Source of the DNA: Azospirillum sp. OGB3
GTDB lineage: Bacteria; Pseudomonadota; Alphaproteobacteria; Azospirillales; Azospirillaceae
DNA: 64,000 nucleotides
Direction: 5' to 3'
Assembly (NCBI RefSeq): GCF_014192915.1
Contig: NZ_JACHYN010000018.1
Coordinates: 8,261-72,260 of the forward strand
Position 1 is the stretch's first letter; each line of letters begins with the position of its first letter. The position numbers were made by a program, and so were the translations under genes. Under the pieces are notes generated by a model. That model was given only the letters and a program-made list of their open reading frames with translations. It made no database searches and had not been told where the DNA came from. This document shows, piece by piece, positions 34,049 to 41,861 of this stretch.

Positions 34049-34228
34049 TCAGGCGGCGGTGTGCGGCGCGCCGGTGTCCGGGTCGTACCCGAGCGTCCAG
34101 ACCGTCCCGCGGGCCTCCATCACCACCTCCTCCAGACGGGAGAGGTTGATCCCGCCCGTCTCATCTTCCTTCACGGCACCGAAGATGTTCACCAGTGCGC
34201 TGAGCAGGGCTTGTTCGCGGTCGGACAT
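34049..34228 (-). CDS. Small hypothetical protein
   Basis: 59 residues from the ATG at 34228 (GGAG upstream). MSDREQALLSALVNIFGAVK then an acidic stretch. Not recognised. Its stop is in the shared GCC-TGA-TC context. Confidence 0.5.
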   Translation of the reverse strand: MSDREQALLSALVNIFGAVKEDETGGINLSRLEEVVMEARGTVWTLGYDPDTGAPHTAA

Positions 34229-34250
34229 GATGGGCTCCAGGGTGGCGGGG

Positions 34251-34397
34251 TCAGATGGACAGGGCCGCGGCGATATTGGCAAAGAGGGTGTCGTCGGCAA
34301 CCTGATCGCGGTAGACGGTGGCCAGCCGGCGTTGAAGGTCCCGGCGTCCGATATCCCAGAGCCGCGCACTGAGGGTCACGAACTCCAGGTGCTTCAT
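34251..34397 (-). CDS. Small hypothetical protein, first gene of the minus-strand array
   Basis: 48 residues: MKHLEFVTLSARLWDIGRRD then a helical rest ending AAALSI. AGGAG stands 7 nt before the ATG, and it is the gene nearest the divergent promoter region, so it should be the first in the minus-strand operon. Not recognised. Confidence 0.55.
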   Translation of the reverse strand: MKHLEFVTLSARLWDIGRRDLQRRLATVYRDQVADDTLFANIAAALSI

Positions 34398-34440
34398 CGT
34401 CTGTCTCCTGGCGTGGCGCATCGCGCCGTGTTCATTCTTG

Positions 34441-34494
34441 TATCGTGCATCAACCTGTGCAACAATACAACCGCAATCTGAATGATGTACGATA
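34441..34494. promoter_or_regulatory. Inverted-repeat operator in the divergent promoter region
   Basis: TATCGTGCATCA (34441-34452) and TGATGTACGATA (34483-34494) are inverted copies matching at 11 of 12 positions, 30 nt apart. They sit between the minus-strand array and the plus-strand array. The right arm ends 3 nt before the start of the resolvase-like gene, which has no visible ribosome binding site. The resolvase-like protein is the obvious candidate to bind here. Confidence 0.6.
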
Positions 34495-34497
34495 AAA

Positions 34498-35151
34498 ATG
34501 GAAGCGGCGCGGGGCCAGGACAGGGGGTATATCCGGCAGGGGCGTGGCCTGCCGAGCGTGGCGGATCAAGTCGCAGCCCTTAAGGATGCCGGCGTGGTTG
34601 AGCGCTGCGTCTACACCGATCGGATGCCGGCGGTGGGCCAGCAGGTCGCGCGCCGAAAGCCATCCGACCTCACCAAGCGCGAGGCGGTCCTTGCCGACCT
34701 GCGGCGCGGGGCCCGGCTAGTGGTGGCCACCCTGAGTGTCATTGGCCTGTCCGAGCAGGACATCGGCGCCGTCGTCTGGCAGGTGCTTGCCGCCGGGTGC
34801 TCGATCTATGCCGCAGATCGTGACTTCACAATTGATGCGGAGACCGGTCGCGAAATCGTGAAGGCGGAGGTCGCGGCGGCGGCAAAGGCGCTGATGCGAT
34901 TGCGGCCGGAGGACGCGCGGCGGGCACTCGCCAAGTTGGTGGACGAGGGAGCCGTCAAGGTTGGCCGGCGGCCGGCGGTGGACGCGCTCACGCCGGAGAT
35001 GCGGGAAGCGGCGCGCCAAGACTGGCTGAACAACCGGGCGCTCTCCCGCGAACAGGTTGCCGAGAAATACGGCGTGTCAGCGGGGGCGCTGAAAAACGCA
35101 TTTGGGAACCGCCTCATGCCGCGCAGACGGCGTGAGCGGTCCACAAAATAG
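34498..35151 (+). CDS. Resolvase-fold protein lacking the catalytic serine, with C-terminal helix-turn-helix
   Basis: 217 residues. GYIRQGRGLPSVADQVAALK aligns with the YARVSTxxQ..QxxAL start of serine resolvases, with Gly where the nucleophilic Ser should be. AVLADLRRGARLVVATLSVI and YAADRDFTIDAETGREI follow the family pattern, and LSREQVAEKYGVSAGALKNAF is a helix-turn-helix. It therefore keeps the fold and DNA-binding end but probably cannot cut DNA, and may act as a regulator of the flanking arrays. Confidence 0.6.
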   Translation: MEAARGQDRGYIRQGRGLPSVADQVAALKDAGVVERCVYTDRMPAVGQQVARRKPSDLTKREAVLADLRRGARLVVATLSVIGLSEQDIGAVVWQVLAAGCSIYAADRDFTIDAETGREIVKAEVAAAAKALMRLRPEDARRALAKLVDEGAVKVGRRPAVDALTPEMREAARQDWLNNRALSREQVAEKYGVSAGALKNAFGNRLMPRRRRERSTK

Positions 35152-35163
35152 GAGGGCCTGACA

Positions 35164-35442
35164 ATGGCCGAGCACAAGTACGGTACTCCGGACCAGGAAA
35201 CGGAAGAGGCGGTCGCCAAGCTGCCCCTGCCGGTGCGCATCTCCTATGAGTTCGGTTCGTGGTGCACAGCAACGCGCCTTGGGCACTGGTTGAGCATGGG
35301 CTTGACCGCGACCATGCTCGTTCATGGGATTTGGCTCGCAAGCGCGGGGATCGCGTTCGGGTGGTTCGCAATCGGCGGGGCTCTGATCCTCGGAACCGCC
35401 CTGACTGCGGGAACTATCACCGACGCCATCCGGCGCCGATAA
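35164..35442 (+). CDS. Small membrane protein, copy A of a duplicated gene
   Basis: 92 residues with two probable membrane segments (about 44-61 and 66-84). AGGAGGGCCTGACA precedes the ATG. It is nearly identical in DNA and protein to the gene at 36832 (two residue differences: P/L at 23 and I/M at 63). Not recognised. Confidence 0.6.
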   Translation: MAEHKYGTPDQETEEAVAKLPLPVRISYEFGSWCTATRLGHWLSMGLTATMLVHGIWLASAGIAFGWFAIGGALILGTALTAGTITDAIRRR

Positions 35443-35466
35443 CGCACTCTGGAATAGGAGGGCATC

Positions 35467-35742
35467 ATGCCGCGCTCGGCTGCTGAAAAAATCCGGGTCG
35501 AGATCCTGGCGTACGTTGAGAAGGTGAACAGGGCTCCTGATGGCCTGCATGACACCTCTTGGGCGTACCGCCTTATGCGGGCAGTGCCAAGATTTGGACC
35601 GTCGGCGCTGGAACGCGCCTTGGTCGATCTTCTTGAGATTGTGATCGAACAGGGGCGTGTCGTTGGCGGTTCAGGTCCGATCAATATTCCTGATGAGCTT
35701 TTGGCGCGTATACGCAACGCCGAGACGAAGAGTGCAAAATAG
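35467..35742 (+). CDS. Hypothetical helical protein
   Basis: 91 residues with AGGAGG before the ATG. Helical throughout (KIRVEILAYVEKVNRA, ALERALVDLLEIVIEQ). Could be a small winged-helix-like protein. Not recognised. Confidence 0.55.
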   Translation: MPRSAAEKIRVEILAYVEKVNRAPDGLHDTSWAYRLMRAVPRFGPSALERALVDLLEIVIEQGRVVGGSGPINIPDELLARIRNAETKSAK

Positions 35743-35754
35743 GAGGGGGCATCA

Positions 35755-36174
35755 GTGCCTGAGCGCAAGTTTGAGTACGGCTCGGCGGAGCTTTGGGCTT
35801 TTGTCGAGGGGCTTGGCCAGCGGCCGAGCCGCCTGGGCGGTACGGAGAAGTCGCGGATCGCTAAGGTCGAGGCGGGTGGGCGAATCGTGTCCCGCTGGCC
35901 GGTCGAGGAATACGTTGACGGAGGCATCGCCGGAGTGCGCCCAAAGGGGCTGCGCCCGGATGCAGTGCTGCTCGAAAAGCTGTCCTCTGCACTCCGAACG
36001 GGCCGGGCCACTCGGGGAGAGGTGCATCACGTTCTGGGAAGTATGTTCGGCGAGGACGTGAGGCACGCCTGGGACGGCATCGTTGACGTCTTCGAGGCCG
36101 TCTACGCCGGCGGCGATCTTCCGCCTATGCGACCAGAAGTTCGCGTGACCAAGCGTCCGACGGCGAAACGCTGA
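35755..36174 (+). CDS. Hypothetical protein
   Basis: 139 residues starting at a GTG with AGGAGG upstream. Soluble alpha/beta; contains LRTGRATRGEVHHVLGSMFG. Not recognised. It follows the previous gene by 12 nt. Confidence 0.55.
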   Translation: MPERKFEYGSAELWAFVEGLGQRPSRLGGTEKSRIAKVEAGGRIVSRWPVEEYVDGGIAGVRPKGLRPDAVLLEKLSSALRTGRATRGEVHHVLGSMFGEDVRHAWDGIVDVFEAVYAGGDLPPMRPEVRVTKRPTAKR

Positions 36175-36195
36175 TCCTAGCAACGGACCCTGCAC

Positions 36196-36579
36196 ATGCT
36201 TGACCGAAAGCCCCTGTTCGTTCCGCTGGCCACCAGCCCGTACCGATGGTTTGAGAGCGGCACGAAGACCTGGGAGTTGCGGCGCGTCGGCGGCCAGTTC
36301 CAGCCGAAGCACCTTCCGGCAGGTCGGGCAGCCACGCTCTCGCGGGGCTATTCGACGCCGGACCGGATGCGGGCGACGGTCGGGCGCCATGTCGTCGGCG
36401 ATCACATCCTCGATGTACTTCAGGCTGCCGGATGGAAGTCGGTGATCCCGAACGCCACTGGGCCGGAGGAGGCCATCCACCTCGCGCGCCAGATCCTGGG
36501 CGACAAACCGGGGCCGTTCATCGGCATAGAGTTCAAAGTCTCAACCTGTCGAGGATCAGCCGATGACCTGTCCGCATGA
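36196..36579 (+). CDS. ASCH-like domain protein
   Basis: 127 residues. LFVPLATSPYRWFESGTKTW ELR ... GRAATLSRGYSTPDRM resembles the ASCH (PUA-related) fold, in which the start binds near the substrate and the G-R-x-A-x-L-S block forms a strand. ASCH proteins act on or bind RNA or modified nucleotides. Its last 17 nt overlap the next gene. Confidence 0.45.
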   Translation: MLDRKPLFVPLATSPYRWFESGTKTWELRRVGGQFQPKHLPAGRAATLSRGYSTPDRMRATVGRHVVGDHILDVLQAAGWKSVIPNATGPEEAIHLARQILGDKPGPFIGIEFKVSTCRGSADDLSA

Positions 36580-36817
36580 AGACATTCGGCATTGCCCACT
36601 GTACCGCGCTTCCCACGAGCCGGGCGCTGCCGGATGCGACGATGGCCAGCTCGCCGGCGGCGGGTGCGCGGTGGACCGCGGCATGTCCTATGCCGGGCAG
36701 GTCGCTGCGCTGCGCATCACGCACCCGCGGGTCGTAGCCGACGCTGAATGGGCCGCCGATCGGGCGCGGATCGTTGACCAGGCTGCGCGCAACCGGCGCG
36801 CGGCGGGAATCCATTAA
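36563..36817 (+). CDS. Cys-rich small protein
   Basis: 84 residues; MTCPHEDIRHCPLYRASHEP ... GCDDGQLAGGGCAV has four to five cysteines and a histidine, a probable zinc site common in phage-like accessory proteins, followed by helices. GAGG precedes the ATG, which lies in the end of the previous gene. Confidence 0.55.
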   Translation: MTCPHEDIRHCPLYRASHEPGAAGCDDGQLAGGGCAVDRGMSYAGQVAALRITHPRVVADAEWAADRARIVDQAARNRRAAGIH

Positions 36818-36831
36818 GGGAGGGCCTGACA

Positions 36832-37110
36832 ATGGCCGAGCACAAGTACGGTACTCCGGACCAGGAAACGGAAGAGGCGGTCGCTAAACTGCCCCTGCTG
36901 GTGCGCATCTCCTATGAGTTCGGTTCGTGGTGCACAGCAACGCGCCTTGGGCACTGGTTGAGCATGGGCTTGACCGCGACCATGCTCGTTCATGGGATTT
37001 GGCTCGCAAGCGCGGGGATGGCGTTCGGGTGGTTCGCAATCGGCGGGGCTCTGATCCTCGGAACCGCCCTGACTGCGGGAACTATCACCGACGCCATCCG
37101 GCGCCGATAA
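36832..37110 (+). CDS. Small membrane protein, copy B of a duplicated gene
   Basis: 92 residues, nearly identical to copy A at 35164, including the leader GGGAGGGCCTGACA and about 20 nt after the stop. The duplicated block is therefore about 310 bp. Two membrane segments. Near-identity at silent sites means recent duplication or gene conversion. Confidence 0.6.
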   Translation: MAEHKYGTPDQETEEAVAKLPLLVRISYEFGSWCTATRLGHWLSMGLTATMLVHGIWLASAGMAFGWFAIGGALILGTALTAGTITDAIRRR

Positions 37111-37137
37111 CGCACTCTGGAAAAGGAGGGATGCACA

Positions 37138-37509
37138 TTGACTGTGAACAAGAAGCCTGATCCCCTTGGCGGCGGTTATTGGCATTCGCTCACCGACGGG
37201 CAGCTACGCTTCCTTGGGGCATTGCCGGTTGATTATCGACCTCTCCGCGCTGTGCTCGATCAGGTGGAGGCCAACGCCGCCAAGATCGGTGGTCAGGTGA
37301 ATTGGGAGAAGCTCGCGATCATCGAAGCGCTGGAGGTGGACTTCACACGCCGCGACGACGTCTATGTTCGGCGCGGTCGGCAGTGGCAGTCCCTCTGGGA
37401 TCGCTATGGGCTCAGTGTCACCAACAGCGAGACCTTCATCAATGACCTAGCCGCCGAGCTTGGCCCCCTCCTCGCAGAGGTTGGTCGAAGTCATCCCACG
37501 TCCAAATAG
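37138..37509 (+). CDS. Hypothetical protein
   Basis: 123 residues from the TTG at 37138, 8 nt after AAAGGAGG; the ATG at 37131 is out of frame. Soluble and mostly helical with WEKLAIIEALEVDFTRRDDV. Not recognised. Confidence 0.5.
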   Translation: MTVNKKPDPLGGGYWHSLTDGQLRFLGALPVDYRPLRAVLDQVEANAAKIGGQVNWEKLAIIEALEVDFTRRDDVYVRRGRQWQSLWDRYGLSVTNSETFINDLAAELGPLLAEVGRSHPTSK

Positions 37510-37525
37510 GGAGGACCTGAATCCG

Positions 37526-37777
37526 ATGGGCAAATCTGTGCGTCTGCGGCGCATGCAGGCGATTGGAAGGACACTCCGTGTCGTCGTTCAGCTCGGCGTT
37601 GTTGCCAGCGTGGTCTTGATGTGTCTGGCTGTCTATCAGGCGGCGACCCTGCATCCAGCCAATTCCGTTACTGGCGGTCAGTTCTTTGACCTGATGACGA
37701 CGGCGGTGGTCTGGGGCGCGTTCGCCGCGGTCCTGGTCGTTGTCGACTACTGGCTCGGGCGGCCGTTTCGCGATTGA
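37526..37777 (+). CDS. Small two-helix membrane protein
   Basis: 83 residues with membrane segments at about 18-37 and 54-75 and a basic N-terminus (KSVRLRRMQ). GGAGG precedes the ATG. Similar in plan to the minus-strand protein at 7155-7421. Confidence 0.55.
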   Translation: MGKSVRLRRMQAIGRTLRVVVQLGVVASVVLMCLAVYQAATLHPANSVTGGQFFDLMTTAVVWGAFAAVLVVVDYWLGRPFRD

Positions 37778-37870
37778 ACGACCGCCGGACGTAAAGCGCC
37801 CAGCTTTGCGTTTAGACGGCCCGCATTTTCACCGCCGTCCAGGTAAGGTCGATCAGAGGAGGCGAAAACC

Positions 37871-38197
37871 ATGGGTGATCTTGATCCTCGCGGAGATGAT
37901 AAACTCCGCGCAGAGTTGATGGCGGATGTGGCGGACAAGCGCGGCAGTTGGGCGGTCCGGTCCGGCGGATATCTGCTGGTCATCATGATCGCCGTCTTCG
38001 CCGGCCGCCACCTGCTCGCGCCGTTGGTCCCAGCCACCTGGGCGGCCCCCATGTGGGCGCTGGTGCTGGTTGTGCTCAGCGCGCTCGCCATGACCATCTT
38101 CTGCGCCGTCAAACGGCAACCGATTTTGGGCATTGCAACCCTAGCCGCGGCTTTGTTCATCGCCCCGGCGATGGCCGATATGGCCGCACGCTGGTAA
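37871..38197 (+). CDS. Membrane protein with three helices
   Basis: 108 residues with three hydrophobic segments (about 32-52, 59-79, 84-102). GAGGAGG before the ATG. Not recognised. Confidence 0.6.
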   Translation: MGDLDPRGDDKLRAELMADVADKRGSWAVRSGGYLLVIMIAVFAGRHLLAPLVPATWAAPMWALVLVVLSALAMTIFCAVKRQPILGIATLAAALFIAPAMADMAARW

Positions 38198-38227
38198 CGA
38201 GCTGGCAATCTGAAAAGGGAGCAGTAA

Positions 38228-38647
38228 ATGCCCGACATCCTGCAACTTCAAGAGTACGTAGCAGCCTTTCGCGCGCGCCTTGATGCCGGCCGCGACCAGC
38301 TCCCCCAGGATGCGTGTTCGAATTTTCCCACCGGGTGCTGCGGGACTGTGAGCGAGGTTCTGGCAGAAGCTTTGCGCCGGGATCTCGGAGTGGCAGCAGC
38401 CTATGTCTGCGGCCGCCGGTACGACGACAATGGTACATCGACCCATGCATGGATCGAGGCGGGTGACATCATAATCGACGTCACTGCGGACCAGTTTGGC
38501 CAGCCGGCGGTGATCGTTACGCGAGATCGCAGCTGGCATGATACTTGGCCCAACCAAGAGCACCGCGCGTATATCGATCCGAACACCGATCCGGCATGGT
38601 GGGCTCGGTATGGTACTCGCGTCCTTACGGTTGGAACGGGCAAGTGA
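38228..38647 (+). CDS. Transglutaminase/papain-like cysteine peptidase-fold protein
   Basis: 139 residues. FPTGCCGTVSEVLAEALRR places a Cys at the start of a helix, HAWIEAGDIIIDVTADQFGQ supplies the His and Asp of a Cys-His-Asp triad. This order is that of small transglutaminase-like proteins found in many bacteria, usually without known substrate. AAGGGAG precedes the ATG. Confidence 0.6.
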   Translation: MPDILQLQEYVAAFRARLDAGRDQLPQDACSNFPTGCCGTVSEVLAEALRRDLGVAAAYVCGRRYDDNGTSTHAWIEAGDIIIDVTADQFGQPAVIVTRDRSWHDTWPNQEHRAYIDPNTDPAWWARYGTRVLTVGTGK

Positions 38648-38650
38648 ATA

Positions 38651-38685
38651 GACGGGTAAGTCTAATTAGAGAGCCTACCCGTGGA
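38651..38685 (+). terminator. Hairpin between two array genes
   Basis: ACGGGTA and TACCCGT arms around an A/T-rich loop. It may terminate or attenuate transcription between the cysteine peptidase-like gene and the next membrane protein. No T-run follows. Confidence 0.4.
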
Positions 38686-38703
38686 TCGAACTGAGGAAGG
38701 AGA

Positions 38704-38961
38704 ATGAACGTGAAGGATCATACCGAACAGAACAACCCGTCTGGCAAGGCCTCTCGTAACATCGTGGGGAACCTGCTGCTGGTCGCCACGAGCCTGTCTG
38801 GGGCATGCATCATGGCGAATCCGGTCCTGTCGTCCACCGCCGTCAGCACCTGGGAATGGGTGGTCTTCGGCCTTCTGCTCGCCGCCTTCGGCTTCTGGCG
38901 CTTCTTCGTCCTGTGGCCCACGGATGAGGATCTCGCCGCTCTCGAACGCAACGCCGATTGA
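38704..38961 (+). CDS. Small membrane protein
   Basis: 85 residues with two hydrophobic segments (about 20-40 and 50-70). GAAGGAG directly before the ATG. Not recognised. Confidence 0.55.
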   Translation: MNVKDHTEQNNPSGKASRNIVGNLLLVATSLSGACIMANPVLSSTAVSTWEWVVFGLLLAAFGFWRFFVLWPTDEDLAALERNAD

Positions 38962-39012
38962 CGCGCGGGCCGGTGTCCGCAAACCAAGCCGTCTGAAAAG
39001 GGAGCGCCAACC

Positions 39013-39201
39013 ATGAAGGAACAGGGATACTACTGGGTCCGCCCGCGGCTTGTCGGCGGAGAACTCGGCGATTGGGATCTGATGTGGTGTGACGGCGCCG
39101 GGCTCTGGACGGAGTTTGAAGGGGGCGACCCCATCAAGGAATCCGACCTCCCCAACTACTTCCCGGTGATCGGCCCACGCGCCGAACCGCCATCTATCTG
39201 A
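39013..39201 (+). CDS. Small tryptophan-rich protein
   Basis: 62 residues with AAGGGAG before the ATG; YYWVRPRLVGGELGDWDLMW suggests a short beta sheet similar to small phage proteins that read Y-W-V-R. Not recognised. Confidence 0.55.
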   Translation: MKEQGYYWVRPRLVGGELGDWDLMWCDGAGLWTEFEGGDPIKESDLPNYFPVIGPRAEPPSI

Positions 39202-39206
39202 GGAGC

Positions 39207-39527
39207 ATGAACGAGACCATGAGTGAAGTTGCTCCATATATCGCAAGCGCGGCTTTGCTACTCGCTGTTCTGGGAGCCAGCTCCCACTGCATGAACTGGA
39301 GCCGCCGGCGATGGCCCAACGCTCGGGTCTGGCGTCTGTCGGCTCCTCCAAAAGGCACCACGGCTTGGCGTTTTGGCCGCTGGAACTGGCACGTTGGTAT
39401 GCTCGGCGGCGCGATCGCTATCTTGACCCTACCGGCATGGGACACCGTGCCCGCACTCCGGTCATTCGCGGTCATTCCGGGAATTTGCCTGCTGATCGAC
39501 TATGCCTTTGTTCGTCGCCGCAAATAA
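39207..39527 (+). CDS. Small membrane protein
   Basis: 106 residues with segments at about 9-26, 64-80 and 84-100. Starts 5 nt after the previous stop; the ATG at 39219 is an alternative because GAGGAG is nearly in contact with the first. Not recognised. Confidence 0.5.
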   Translation: MNETMSEVAPYIASAALLLAVLGASSHCMNWSRRRWPNARVWRLSAPPKGTTAWRFGRWNWHVGMLGGAIAILTLPAWDTVPALRSFAVIPGICLLIDYAFVRRRK

Positions 39528-39570
39528 GTCCACGTGTACTGACCTGTCCAAGAATGGAGGATCATTTCCC

Positions 39571-39825
39571 ATGGACGACCTGCCTGATCCCGTCAAGGAT
39601 ATCGCTGAAGAAGTCGGCGGAAGTCCGGGCAGTCACCGATGGGAACTCATTACTGCTATTTTCGGCTGGGGAGCCGTATTTTGCCTGCTAGGACTGCTGG
39701 TAGCTAACATGCTGGGCTTTGATAAAATCACCACCTACGCTACGGCTGGCTTTAGCACTCTGCTTGGCATCGCGTTCAAGCGTGACATCAAGAAGTTGCT
39801 CACCAGAAGCCGACCGGCAAAATAA
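39571..39825 (+). CDS. Small membrane protein
   Basis: 84 residues from the ATG at 39571 (GGAGG upstream). Two hydrophobic segments (about 25-45 and 52-68) and a basic tail (KRDIKKLLTRSRPAK). Not recognised. Confidence 0.55.
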   Translation: MDDLPDPVKDIAEEVGGSPGSHRWELITAIFGWGAVFCLLGLLVANMLGFDKITTYATAGFSTLLGIAFKRDIKKLLTRSRPAK

Positions 39826-39841
39826 GAAGGGAAGTTCAATA

Positions 39842-40243
39842 ATGGCGTCCTTGATCACCAATCAGTCGAAGGCAAGCATCTCGGAGTGGCTGTTCGGCGC
39901 TCCCATGGGCTCCATCGTCACGATGGGCATCGTCTCCGTGCCCCTGGGCATCGTTGCCCTGCTGCCGCAAGGACCTTGGACGCTGGACGACAGTGACAAG
40001 CTCTTTCTCTTCTATGGCACCATGTGCACCCTGGTCGGCTTGGTCGGCGACATCATGGCCTACCTACACGCGCACCACGCCGAACGTAGAGGGCACTGGT
40101 CCTCGCGCATCGAGGAGATGCGCATCGCCTTCCGTTTCCTGCTGGCCGGCCCGCTCGTTGTGATCGCGGCGAAGTTCTTCGGATCGTACGTCGACGCCGC
40201 GATCTATGCTGTGCCCGCGGCCCTCGGCATCGTCGGCAACTGA
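39842..40243 (+). CDS. Membrane protein
   Basis: 133 residues with about four hydrophobic segments and a short charged loop (HAHHAERRGHWSSRIEEMR). AAGGGAAG before the ATG. Not recognised. Confidence 0.55.
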   Translation: MASLITNQSKASISEWLFGAPMGSIVTMGIVSVPLGIVALLPQGPWTLDDSDKLFLFYGTMCTLVGLVGDIMAYLHAHHAERRGHWSSRIEEMRIAFRFLLAGPLVVIAAKFFGSYVDAAIYAVPAALGIVGN

Positions 40244-40265
40244 TCCGAAAAGGGGAGCGCCCTGC

Positions 40266-40520
40266 ATGTCCTTTAGCGCCATGGCCGTGAACATGATCGG
40301 CCTGTTTCGGGAGCGGCATCCAGAGCCAAAGCCCGGCACGACAGAAGCTGGAACGATCTCAGGCCATCGGGCGTCGGTCACCGAACTGGAGCCTCAGCCT
40401 GGGGAAACGCGCCGATTTTGCGTGAAACTGACCGATGGACGCTTCAGCACTGACGAGCAGGTTTGGGCAATCCGTGGAACCAAGATCGGCACCGTCGATC
40501 CATCACAGCCGTCTGAATAA
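40266..40520 (+). CDS. Hypothetical protein
   Basis: 84 residues from the ATG at 40266 (AAGGGGAG upstream). Soluble; the second half (RRFCVKLTDGRFSTDEQVWA) looks beta-rich. Not recognised. Confidence 0.5.
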   Translation: MSFSAMAVNMIGLFRERHPEPKPGTTEAGTISGHRASVTELEPQPGETRRFCVKLTDGRFSTDEQVWAIRGTKIGTVDPSQPSE

Positions 40521-40537
40521 GGAGCCAAAACGAAAGA

Positions 40538-40855
40538 ATGCCGGCACATCGACGCATAGCGGCGGGGCTCATCATGGCCATCCTCGGGGCACACGCCGTG
40601 TGGACGGTCGGGGGCCTGCTCTGGGGCAGCGACGCAGTGGCCACCGGCGAATTGAACCCCAAGCTGGTGGCGGTCCCCTTCATGCCGGCTTCCTGTGACC
40701 GCTGGGCCGACAGCTTCGTTTTGGTGAAACTCCGGTCCGACGGGACGGCCCTCTTCCGCTGCGGGCCGGGCTTCGGATATGTCCGGGCTTGGCCTTTTAC
40801 CGATACCTGGGCCGGTCCCTGGCCATTCGACCACGTAAGGAGCCTTGCGCGATGA
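40538..40855 (+). CDS. Small protein with N-terminal membrane segment
   Basis: 105 residues; residues 7-28 form one membrane helix or signal anchor, then a domain with two cysteines (C53, C74) that could form a disulfide outside the cytoplasm. The stop overlaps the next start. Confidence 0.5.
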   Translation: MPAHRRIAAGLIMAILGAHAVWTVGGLLWGSDAVATGELNPKLVAVPFMPASCDRWADSFVLVKLRSDGTALFRCGPGFGYVRAWPFTDTWAGPWPFDHVRSLAR

Positions 40856-41298
40856 CCTCAGTAGCTGTGGATTTCTTCTCCAACCTCTTCCACCAGATGC
40901 TGCCGGTGGCCTTGCTTTGTGGTGCGCTTGGCATGGCCCTACTCGCCGTCCTGCGAAACGCACCGCGGCATGGCATGACGTCCCGCCCGGCGCCGACAAC
41001 GCTGGCCGCCACACCCGCCCGCGAGCCGATAGCGGTGGAACGAAACGGCCGCACCGTGCTGGTGTGGCCGCATCCGATCCATGGAGTGGGCACCCGGCCG
41101 GCGTCGTTCACCGCGGGAGACGACAACCGGCGTGTCGAGGTCGCTCCCCCGCCCACAGCGCATAGTGGCTCCGATGGGTTTCTGCCATTCGCCACCGGCC
41201 TGATCCTGGGAAGCTCGGGCGGCACCGCCTCCACGTCAACGTCGCACTCCGGCGAAGCCTGCCCAGCCCAGGCGCCAGACAACGCGGCCAACACCTGA
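40852..41298 (+). CDS. Hypothetical membrane-anchored protein
   Basis: 148 residues from the ATG at 40852, overlapping the previous gene by 4 nt and preceded by AAGGAG. One hydrophobic segment (about 17-35) then a Pro/Ser/Thr-rich low-complexity tail. Not recognised. Confidence 0.5.
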   Translation: MTSVAVDFFSNLFHQMLPVALLCGALGMALLAVLRNAPRHGMTSRPAPTTLAATPAREPIAVERNGRTVLVWPHPIHGVGTRPASFTAGDDNRRVEVAPPPTAHSGSDGFLPFATGLILGSSGGTASTSTSHSGEACPAQAPDNAANT

Positions 41299-41324
41299 CT
41301 TTCTGGAAAAGGAGCCCAGCGCCC

Positions 41325-41861
41325 ATGATGCAGTGCCAATCAGACACCGCGGAGTTCGATCGCTGGATGACACTGGAGCGCATCGCGCGCAGCGACTTCA
41401 TGGGACTGCTGTTCGATGGCCTCAAATCGCGCGCCTGGGAGCCGGACACGCTGCAGGAGCTTGCTGTAGCGGCGCTGTGTGGCTTCGGGAATGGTTGCTG
41501 CTACTTCCTGGCCAGTGCGGTTGCCACGCCGGCTGGCATGCCAATCGTCGGCTTCCGCCGGCTCGACGGCTCGCTGGTTCATGCTGCCGTGGTAGATTCC
41601 GGTACGGGCGAAGCGGCCGACGTGCTGGGGCGCCGGCCGCTGGCAGCACTGCGCACGGAGATGGAGGATGCCGCGGGACCAGTGCGCATGTCGGCGCTTA
41701 CCTCCATCTGGGATGAGCTGGACCCGGAGGAAGCCCGCATTCTCCAAGAGATCGCCGCCGCCATGCCGTGGATGCCGCGAACGGGTACGTCAGCACCTCC
41801 GCTGCCTCAATGGGCGCGCCTGGTGGTCGCCTACGCCACCGCTCGAACGGCACTTCAGTGA
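41325..41861 (+). CDS. Hypothetical protein
   Basis: 178 residues with AAAAGGAG before the ATG. The motif LCGFGNGCCYFLASAVA, a later HAAVVDSGTG and DVLGRRPLAAL suggest a cysteine-peptidase-like layout but the assignment is weak. Soluble. The stop overlaps the next start (GTGA). Confidence 0.5.
   Translation: MMQCQSDTAEFDRWMTLERIARSDFMGLLFDGLKSRAWEPDTLQELAVAALCGFGNGCCYFLASAVATPAGMPIVGFRRLDGSLVHAAVVDSGTGEAADVLGRRPLAALRTEMEDAAGPVRMSALTSIWDELDPEEARILQEIAAAMPWMPRTGTSAPPLPQWARLVVAYATARTALQ

Noticed and set aside
34498..35151. Active serine resolvase
   Set aside because: The nucleophilic Ser position is Gly in YIRQG, so recombination activity is unlikely.
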